Of a DNA stretch of 64,000 bases, positions 58,228 through 64,000 are shown piece by piece. Numbering within the stretch: the first letter of the stretch is position 1; every line of letters starts with the position of its first letter. Origin of the DNA: Mesorhizobium_K sp040049215. Its GTDB lineage: Bacteria > Pseudomonadota > Alphaproteobacteria > Rhizobiales > Rhizobiaceae. A model generated the notes under the pieces. It saw nothing but the letters and a program-made list of their open reading frames with translations, was not told the DNA's origin and ran no database searches. Both the position numbers and the translations under genes were made by a program. The DNA lies in contig NZ_JBDZDN010000004.1 in the NCBI RefSeq assembly GCF_040049215.1, forward strand, positions 385,505 to 449,504. Reading direction: 5' to 3'.

Positions 58228-60171
58228 ATGACCAACGCTGACAAATCCAAGAAACACGGCTTTCGCCCACCTGCGGTACCGGATGTCGACGTACGCGGAT
58301 TTTGGGGAGACCGCATCGACGCAGTCGCCGACAGGACGGTGATGATCCTTTACGAGCGCTGCGTCACGGCGGGTATGCTCGACCAGATCGACCCCGACAG
58401 GCCGGTGCCGGAACTGCGGCTGGCGTTCCACACGCGCGCCGATGGCTCGCCGGACACGGTGAATGTCCAGATGTTCTGGGATTCCGACATTGCCAAGGTT
58501 ATCGAGACCGCCGCTTACGCGCTTTATCGGATGCCCAATCCCGACCTCGAGGCGAAGACCGACGCGATCATCGACATGTTCCACAGGCTGCAGCAACCGG
58601 ACGGCTATGTGAATTCCTGGTTCATCCGCATGCAGCCCGGCAAGCGCTGGACCAATTTGCGCGATTGCCACGAACTCTATTGCGCGGGCCATCTGATGGA
58701 AGCCGCGGTGGCCTATTTCCATGCCACCGGCAAACGCAAGCTGCTCGACGTCATGTGCCGTTACGCCGACCATATCGACTCGCTGTTCGGGCCCCGGCCC
58801 GGCCAGAAGCCCGGATATTGCGGCCATGAGGAAATCGAACTCGCGCTGGTCCGGCTCGGCCGGGCAACGGGCGAGCAGCGATATCTCGATCTCGCCCGAT
58901 ATTTCGTTGAGCAACGCGGGCAGCAGCCGCATTATTTCGATGTCGAGGCGGCGGAACGTGGCGCCGACCCCAAGCAGTTCCGGCATCGGACCTACGAGTA
59001 TAACCAGTCGCATGCCCCGGTACGGCAGCAGACCAAGGTGATCGGCCATGCCGTGCGGGCCATGTATCTTTATTCCGGCATGGCCGATGTCGCGACGGAG
59101 TTCGGCGACGACAGCCTGACCGATGCCCTGAAGATCCTGTGGGACGACCTTACCACCAAGCAGATGTATGTGACCGGAGGCATCGGACCCGCAGCCAGCA
59201 ACGAAGGCTTCACGGACTATTATGACCTGCCCAACGAAAACGCCTATGCGGAGACCTGTGCCGCCGTCGGCCTGATGATGTGGGCAAGCCGGATGCTGGG
59301 GCGCGGCCCGGATCGGCTCTACGCCGACATCATGGAGCAGGCTCTCTACAACGGCGCGCTTTCGGGCCTGGCGGTCGATGGCGCGCGCTTCTTCTACGAC
59401 AATCCGCTGGAGAGCGCGGGAGACCATCATCGCTGGATCTGGCATCGCTGTCCGTGCTGCCCTCCCAACATAGGCCGTACGGTGGCCGCTATCGGCAGCT
59501 ATATGTATGCCGTCTCGAACGACGAGGTCGCCATCCACCTGTACGGCGAGAGCACGGCAAGGCTGAAGGTGGGGACAGTAGCCGTCACAATCAGTCAACA
59601 AACCACCTATCCATGGGACGGCCGCATCGCCATCACCGTCGGACTGGATGCGCCCGCCGCATTCAAGCTGGCATTGCGGGTTCCAGGCTGGTGCCGCGCC
59701 GCTACGCTGTCGATCGACGGCGAGACAATCGACACCGCGAAGATCGAGAACAACGGCTATCTCCGAATAGATCGCGTCTGGCAGGGCGGCGAACAGATCC
59801 TGCTCGACCTGCCGATGGATATCCGCGCCGTGCACGCCAATCCCGCGGTCAAAGCCGATCTCGGCCGCGTCGCGCTGGCGCGGGGACCGATGATCTACTG
59901 CGTCGAGGAGGTCGATAACGCAGCCGGCCTCAACAGCCTGATCGTCGCCGATGATCTGGAGAATGCGCGCGTCGCGTCGATTGAGGAGTTCGGCGGAGCA
60001 GTGGCCGTCGACGTCGACGCCAAACGCGAGCGCTGGCCCGGCTGGGACGGCAAGCTTTACGACACGGCAAAACCCGCTCTGGAGGCGACCACGGCGCGCT
60101 TCGTACCTTACCATTTGTGGGACAACAGGGCGCCGGGTGAAATGCTCGTATGGGTCAGGGCACAGAGATGA
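58228..60171 (+). CDS. GH127-family beta-L-arabinofuranosidase-like glycosidase
   Basis: A 647-residue protein of the DUF1680/GH127 family. The zinc-thiolate catalytic set is complete: Glu342 and Cys344 in NENAYAETCA, and Cys410-Cys411 in HRCPCCPPNIGR. In the characterised GH127 enzyme these ligate zinc and one Cys is the nucleophile. DGYVNSWFIRMQPGKRWTNL and LYCAGHLMEAAVAYF are also conserved. No signal peptide, so it acts on oligosaccharides after import. The ATG at 58228 is chosen over a TTG at 58210. It ends with ATGA overlap into the ATPase gene. Likely substrate: beta-L-arabinofuranosides such as plant hydroxyproline-linked or arabinan-derived oligosaccharides. Confidence 0.9.
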   Translation: MTNADKSKKHGFRPPAVPDVDVRGFWGDRIDAVADRTVMILYERCVTAGMLDQIDPDRPVPELRLAFHTRADGSPDTVNVQMFWDSDIAKVIETAAYALYRMPNPDLEAKTDAIIDMFHRLQQPDGYVNSWFIRMQPGKRWTNLRDCHELYCAGHLMEAAVAYFHATGKRKLLDVMCRYADHIDSLFGPRPGQKPGYCGHEEIELALVRLGRATGEQRYLDLARYFVEQRGQQPHYFDVEAAERGADPKQFRHRTYEYNQSHAPVRQQTKVIGHAVRAMYLYSGMADVATEFGDDSLTDALKILWDDLTTKQMYVTGGIGPAASNEGFTDYYDLPNENAYAETCAAVGLMMWASRMLGRGPDRLYADIMEQALYNGALSGLAVDGARFFYDNPLESAGDHHRWIWHRCPCCPPNIGRTVAAIGSYMYAVSNDEVAIHLYGESTARLKVGTVAVTISQQTTYPWDGRIAITVGLDAPAAFKLALRVPGWCRAATLSIDGETIDTAKIENNGYLRIDRVWQGGEQILLDLPMDIRAVHANPAVKADLGRVALARGPMIYCVEEVDNAAGLNSLIVADDLENARVASIEEFGGAVAVDVDAKRERWPGWDGKLYDTAKPALEATTARFVPYHLWDNRAPGEMLVWVRAQR

Positions 60172-61256
60172 CGGGATCAGCGCACGAAAAGGCGAAGATC
60201 GAGCTTCGCGACGTTCGCAAGAGCTTCGGTTCCGTAAACGTGATCCATGGTCTCGATCTCACGATCGAAGGCGGCGAGTTCGTCGTCTTCGTCGGGCCGT
60301 CCGGCTGCGGCAAATCCACATTGCTGCGCATGGTCGCGGGCCTGGAGGACGTTACGTCCGGTGATATTTTCATCGCCGGCCGGGACGTGACGGACCTTGA
60401 TCCCTCCAAGCGCGGCATCGCGATGGTGTTTCAGTCCTATGCGCTCTATCCGCATATGAGCGTCCGCGAGAACCTCGCCTTCGGGCTCGAGATGGCGAAG
60501 ACCCCGGCTGACGAGATCGAGCGGCAGGTCAATGCGGCGGCTGAGACCCTCAAGATCGTTCCGCTGCTCGAGCGTCGCCCGGGGCAGCTTTCCGGGGGTC
60601 AGCGCCAGCGTGTAGCCATAGGCCGGGCAATCGTGCGCAAGCCGCTCGCGTTCCTCTTCGATGAGCCGCTGAGCAACCTCGATGCGGAGTTGCGCGTCAG
60701 CATGCGCATCGAGATCGCGCGCCTCCATCGCGAGCTCGGCAACACGATGATCTACGTCACCCACGACCAGACCGAGGCGATGACGCTTGCCGATCGCATT
60801 GTCGTGCTCAGGGACGGCCGCATTGAGCAGGTGGGCACACCGCGCGAAGTCTACGAGGATCCGAACAACCTGTTCGTCGCCGGCTTCATCGGTTCGCCGC
60901 GAATGAACATCGTCGACGCGGTCTACATGTCTGGAGACAGGATCGGTATAGGCGGCGCCACCATTCCGCTGAGCCATCCTGTGGCAGGCGCGACAGAGGG
61001 CGAGACCATCAAGCTCGGTATCCGTCCCGAACACCTGTTGCCGGGTGAGAGGCGAGAAATTTCGCTGCGTGCGCATATCGATTTCGCCGAGTATCTCGGC
61101 AGCACCCGCTATCTGTATTGCAACCTCGCCGGCGGCGAGAGCATCACGGTCGAGCAACGCGAGGGCAGCGACTTTTCGTCCGGCGATGAGGTTTGGCTGA
61201 ATTGCGACATCGCATCTCTTCGGCTGTTCTCCTCCGCCGGAGAAAGACTGCGTTGA
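60168..61256 (+). CDS. Sugar ABC importer ATPase (UgpC/MsmK/MalK type)
   Basis: A 362-residue ATPase. Walker A GPSGCGKST, Q-loop VFQSYALYPHMSV, signature LSGGQRQRVAIGRAI, Walker B AFLFDEPLSNLD and His in YVTHDQTEA. The C-terminal OB/TOBE part (from about 240) has LGIRPEHLLPGERREISLRA. This completes the CUT1 importer; the ATPase gene, placed after the GH127 gene, shows enzyme and importer are one transcript. Confidence 0.93.
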   Translation: MTGSAHEKAKIELRDVRKSFGSVNVIHGLDLTIEGGEFVVFVGPSGCGKSTLLRMVAGLEDVTSGDIFIAGRDVTDLDPSKRGIAMVFQSYALYPHMSVRENLAFGLEMAKTPADEIERQVNAAAETLKIVPLLERRPGQLSGGQRQRVAIGRAIVRKPLAFLFDEPLSNLDAELRVSMRIEIARLHRELGNTMIYVTHDQTEAMTLADRIVVLRDGRIEQVGTPREVYEDPNNLFVAGFIGSPRMNIVDAVYMSGDRIGIGGATIPLSHPVAGATEGETIKLGIRPEHLLPGERREISLRAHIDFAEYLGSTRYLYCNLAGGESITVEQREGSDFSSGDEVWLNCDIASLRLFSSAGERLR

Positions 61257-61281
61257 GCCCTTCGGACAAGGTTGAGAACTC

Positions 61282-62304
61282 ATGATTGCCGCCATCGGTA
61301 ATTCGAGCGACCGACGCCCGATCGTTGCCTTGGCCATGGGCGATCCAGCCGGAATAAGCCCCGAACTTGCCGCGAAACTGGTCGATTCAAAGACCGTGGC
61401 GGCGGCCGCGCGTCTTGTCGTGATCGGCGACCGGCGCATTCTGGAGGATGGCGCGAGGATTGCCGGCGTCACGCTGGACATCGAGGAGGTCGAAAGCGAC
61501 GTGATCGGCGCGGCCGACAGTCCGGTGTTGATCGATCTACGCAATCTCGAACCGGCGGACGTTTCCATCGGAGAAGCGACTCCGGCGGGCGGCCGGTTCG
61601 CCGTGGAGAACTTCACGCTCGCGCTGACGCTCGCCCATGCCGGCAAGGTGGCGGCGGTCTGCTACACGCCGTTCAACAAGAAGGCGATGCGCTTTGCACA
61701 TCCGGGCTATGACGACGAAAGCCGTTTCATCTCGAAGCTTCTGCGCCTCGACGGCAGGGTCAGGGAGTTCAACGTGCTCGACACCGTCTGGAACGCGCGG
61801 GTCACGTCACACATCCCGCTGAAGGATGTCGCCGCCAGCCTGTCGAAGGAGGCAATCCTCGCCGAGATCGGCCTCACCGTGGATTGCCTGAAGCGGTCAG
61901 GGATAACGGGGCCTCGTCTTCTCGTTGCAGGGTTGAACCCACATGCAGGCGACGGCGGCAGCTTCGGTATGGAAGAGATCGACATCATCGGCCCCGCGAT
62001 CGAGGCGGCGGCCGCGCAAGGTTTCGACGTATCCGGCCCACATCCGGCGGACACCGTATTCCTCACGGCACGCGCGGGTGGATACCACGCCGTGCTGACG
62101 ATGTACCACGACCAGGGGCAGATCGCGATGAAGCTTATGGGCTTCGACCGCGGCGTGACCATGCTCGGCGGCCTGCCCTTCCCGGTCTGCACGCCGGCAC
62201 ATGGTACGGCCTACGACATCGCCGGCAAAGGCATCGCCAATCCGCGCGCCAGCGAGGAGGCAATACTGCTCGCCACGCGCATGGCGGTAAGCGTGCCAAC
62301 TTAA
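61282..62304 (+). CDS. PdxA-family dehydrogenase (PdxA2-like)
   Basis: A 340-residue member of the 4-hydroxythreonine-4-phosphate dehydrogenase family. Conserved blocks: ALAMGDPAGISPELAAKLV, CYTPFNKKAMRFAHPGYDDE, SHIPLKDVAASL, LLVAGLNPHAGDGGSFGMEE and LTMYHDQGQIAMKLMGFDRG. Most metal and cofactor residues are present but the family GHTE motif reads GYDDE. It ends a sugar operon with no other vitamin B6 gene, so it is probably not PdxA itself. PdxA2-type relatives oxidise four-carbon acid phosphates after a DUF1537 kinase, but no such kinase is here. Other relatives (TphB) oxidise diols. Substrate unknown. Confidence 0.85.
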   Translation: MIAAIGNSSDRRPIVALAMGDPAGISPELAAKLVDSKTVAAAARLVVIGDRRILEDGARIAGVTLDIEEVESDVIGAADSPVLIDLRNLEPADVSIGEATPAGGRFAVENFTLALTLAHAGKVAAVCYTPFNKKAMRFAHPGYDDESRFISKLLRLDGRVREFNVLDTVWNARVTSHIPLKDVAASLSKEAILAEIGLTVDCLKRSGITGPRLLVAGLNPHAGDGGSFGMEEIDIIGPAIEAAAAQGFDVSGPHPADTVFLTARAGGYHAVLTMYHDQGQIAMKLMGFDRGVTMLGGLPFPVCTPAHGTAYDIAGKGIANPRASEEAILLATRMAVSVPT

Positions 62305-62397
62305 GACACGAGTTACCTCGAAGGGCGCACTTCGGCCGTGCAGGCTGATTGCCCAGGCTGGACTCAGCCATGACCGGATTTCTTTCTACCCAACCTT

Positions 62398-63705
62398 CTA
62401 AATCGGTACGAGGAGTTGCCCGCCATTATGCTCAACCGCCAAGAGCTCCTCTCGGTTGTTGCGTCGGCCAAATCCCGTGTGAAACACAATGGCATTCAAG
62501 TAGGCGAACGTCAGCGCCAACGCTATCGTGCGTAGCGGATAGTCGACAAATGAATGGACCAGAATAAAAATTATCGAAAGGAGCGCAGCCTTTTGGTACG
62601 TGTTCTTGCCTCCGCCAAAGACGCTCACAGCCAAGACGACAAGGTAAAACAAAATTGCAAGACCGGCGATCACACCCCCTTCAAATATTGCCTCCAAGTA
62701 TTCATTGTGCGCATGATTGACATACTGGCTAAATATCATTTCTTCTCTCTCGTAGATCTGATAGCCTTTCTGAAAATTTCCAAATCCGATACCAAACAGC
62801 CAATTGTCCTTTATGCCGGCGATTGTTGTCTCGGCAAATTCTCGCCGTCCGAACTCTGGGTCCAAGGCAGCGGCGTCTATTTTCGACCAAGCGCCAATAG
62901 AATAGACGGACATTGCGAGAAACAATGTCAGCATCGTTGTGGCACTGGCGCGTGATCGCGAAGCCAGGAAGAAGACGGATATCAACGTGATAGCCAAGCC
63001 GATCAGAACGCCTGCCCGCGACCCGGCGGCCAGTAGCAAAAGAAGCAGTGCTCCGAGGCCCGCTATCCCCGAAAACAAATGACCTCGAAACAATCCGTAA
63101 TAAACAACAAATGGAATCGTTATGAAGAGAAGCGAAGAAAAATGATTGACGTTTGCGAATAGACCGACCGATATTGTAAACGGCAGAAGTCCGTCTATCG
63201 AAACATTTTCTGAAAGAGAATACTGTATAGCGCCCGCAAGTGCGTTGCAGATTACGCCCATGAAAAAAAAGGGCAGCAATCCGTATACCTGCTCCGGGCG
63301 AAGCTTTGAAACGCCGAGGAAGAAGGCGGCGGCGGCGGCAAAATACACCAGGCACTCCGATGTGCGACCGATCCCCAGGCTAATGAACTGGAACGGTGAA
63401 GGCCCGCCAGCCTCGCCCACATCGACAGCCAAGAGTTCGGGCCGAAACGGCTCGAGAAGGGCGGCCGGGAGCGGAACAAGCTGGAGCAGCGCCAGCGCAA
63501 GGATTGCGAGCAGCAACCAGAAAGCCCGCCGATCTATTTTATGCTCGGACGGTGCCGAAAGAGCGACGGCGGCGGCGACAACGGCCAATATCTCTATGAT
63601 CGTATCGGTGTACAGCCCGCTTGCGGTGCCACCTCCAATCAGCAGCGCCAGGAAGAGGACCGAGCCCAACAGATATTTGTCTATCTGCCTCGGCTTCGAG
63701 CTCAA
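62398..63705 (-). CDS. O-antigen ligase/polymerase-like (Wzy_C) membrane protein
   Basis: A 435-residue membrane protein with about 11 helices of the O-antigen ligase/WaaL-Wzy family. The long periplasmic loop holds the usual signature: GIKDNWLFGIGFGNFQKGYQ and YVNHAHNEYLEAIFEGGVIA, with the conserved His-Asn-Glu. Earlier LLLLAAGSRAGVLIGLAITL carries the conserved SR. The start is a TTG at 63705 with AAAGG before it. It stands alone next to a probable IS end, and its DNA is visibly AT-richer than the rest of the window, suggesting transfer. Role: joining or polymerising surface polysaccharide; partners not visible. Confidence 0.85.
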   Translation of the reverse strand: MSSKPRQIDKYLLGSVLFLALLIGGGTASGLYTDTIIEILAVVAAAVALSAPSEHKIDRRAFWLLLAILALALLQLVPLPAALLEPFRPELLAVDVGEAGGPSPFQFISLGIGRTSECLVYFAAAAAFFLGVSKLRPEQVYGLLPFFFMGVICNALAGAIQYSLSENVSIDGLLPFTISVGLFANVNHFSSLLFITIPFVVYYGLFRGHLFSGIAGLGALLLLLLAAGSRAGVLIGLAITLISVFFLASRSRASATTMLTLFLAMSVYSIGAWSKIDAAALDPEFGRREFAETTIAGIKDNWLFGIGFGNFQKGYQIYEREEMIFSQYVNHAHNEYLEAIFEGGVIAGLAILFYLVVLAVSVFGGGKNTYQKAALLSIIFILVHSFVDYPLRTIALALTFAYLNAIVFHTGFGRRNNREELLAVEHNGGQLLVPI

Positions 63706-63959
63706 GAGGCCAGCCTTTCGATGCGGATGCCGTGCATCGTGACGGCTCCGACATATCGATGACGCCAGCTTTCCGCGATCAAGCCTGTCTCGAGTTTCAA
63801 TACCTGCATTTCGCAGCCCTCGGGATCGACGGTAAAGGCTGTTGAAAGCACCTGATCGTCAAAGGAGCCCTCCGGAATGTCCGGGATCAGCGCCTATGGC
63901 ACAGAAATGAGGGTGTGATTTAAGGAGTGTTCGTTCTCGTCGGAGACGAAGGAACGAAC
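63706..63959. other. Intergenic stretch upstream of the O-antigen-ligase-like gene
   Basis: About 250 bases with no gene recognised on either strand. The right half probably belongs to the end of an insertion sequence; the left half holds the promoter region of the O-antigen-ligase-like gene, without clear boxes. Confidence 0.4.
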
Positions 63960-64000
63960 ATGAATTCGAAGTCGACTGGCGGCAAACGCTCCGCCGAACA
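63960..64000 (+). mobile_element. Possible start of an IS3-type transposase OrfA (partial)
   Basis: An ATG at 63960 opens MNSKSTGGKRSAEQ... and runs off the window. AAGGAGTGTTCGTTC lies about 25-40 bases upstream and GAAGGAACGAAC directly before the ATG. This N-terminus resembles IS3-family OrfA proteins common in Rhizobiales, but only 13 codons are visible. The end of the element would lie between about 63860 and 63950; no inverted repeat can be confirmed without the other end. Confidence 0.4.

Noticed and set aside
57697..60114. An 805-codon open frame on the minus strand
   Set aside because: It is antisense to the second CUT1 permease and the GH127 gene, whose catalytic motifs are clear. 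No motif in the reverse frame.
61282..62304. True pdxA of vitamin B6 synthesis
   Set aside because: It sits at the end of a sugar operon without ksgA/surA-type neighbours and lacks the GHTE motif.

Overview
The window looks like chromosome or large-replicon DNA from an alphaproteobacterium of the order Hyphomicrobiales (Rhizobiales), most like Mesorhizobium/Aminobacter/Phyllobacteriaceae. This rests on the high GC content, the dense set of ABC-uptake-plus-catabolism operons with their own LysR/LacI/LuxR regulators, and the gene types (Xsc/Tpa/CuyA, bdhA-patatin, DUF2282-DUF692). The genus is an inference. No rRNA, tRNA or CRISPR array was seen.

Layout. (1) 1-4995, minus strand: a small Xre-type regulator and the membrane arm of a hydrogenase-4/complex-I-like complex (hyfB, hyfC, hyfE, hyfF; hyfF runs off the left edge). 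(2) 5486-11146: a LuxR-type regulator divergent from a polyamine-type ABC importer operon that ends in a short-chain dehydrogenase. (3) 11480-18340: stress and small-metabolite genes (GST/MarR divergent pair, DUF302 protein, MFS exporter, cupin, LysR) and a 3-hydroxybutyrate dehydrogenase/patatin pair closed by a clear terminator. (4) 18580-25202: a bufferin-type operon (DUF2282 peptide, DUF692 and DUF2063 modification proteins, DoxX) continuing with overlapping or near-zero spacing into a type-II NADH dehydrogenase and a membrane class III adenylate cyclase, then a peroxiredoxin and a convergent LysR. (5) 26545-39175: a ribose-type ABC importer operon containing an unusual permease/strictosidine-synthase-like fusion and a second beta-propeller protein, convergent with a six-gene oxidative catabolic operon (HIBADH-like, MmgE/PrpD, CMD, ALDH, MBL lactonase, SDR) divergent from a LysR gene. 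(6) 40875-53262: a sulfonate catabolism locus (sulfite exporter, xsc, tpa, hpsN, TauABC-type importer, Asp/Glu-type racemase, DegT-type aminotransferase, cuyA) with a divergent LysR. (7) 53478-62304: remnants of a dead ribose-type ABC operon, then a LacI-controlled CUT1 sugar operon with a GH127-type beta-L-arabinofuranosidase and a PdxA-like dehydrogenase. (8) 62398-64000: an O-antigen-ligase-like membrane protein in visibly AT-richer DNA, and the probable start of an insertion-sequence transposase at the right edge.

How the genes work together. The sulfonate locus holds the C-S bond-cleaving enzymes for sulfoacetaldehyde (Xsc) and cysteate (CuyA), an entry enzyme for taurine (Tpa) and one for dihydroxypropanesulfonate (HpsN-like), plus import and sulfite export. 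The racemase and DegT protein are unexplained additions. The bufferin operon is expected to make a Cys-modified periplasmic copper-binding peptide. The central ABC/beta-propeller block and the facing oxidative operon probably share a substrate, most likely a lactone-forming or cyclic compound, but its identity cannot be read from sequence.
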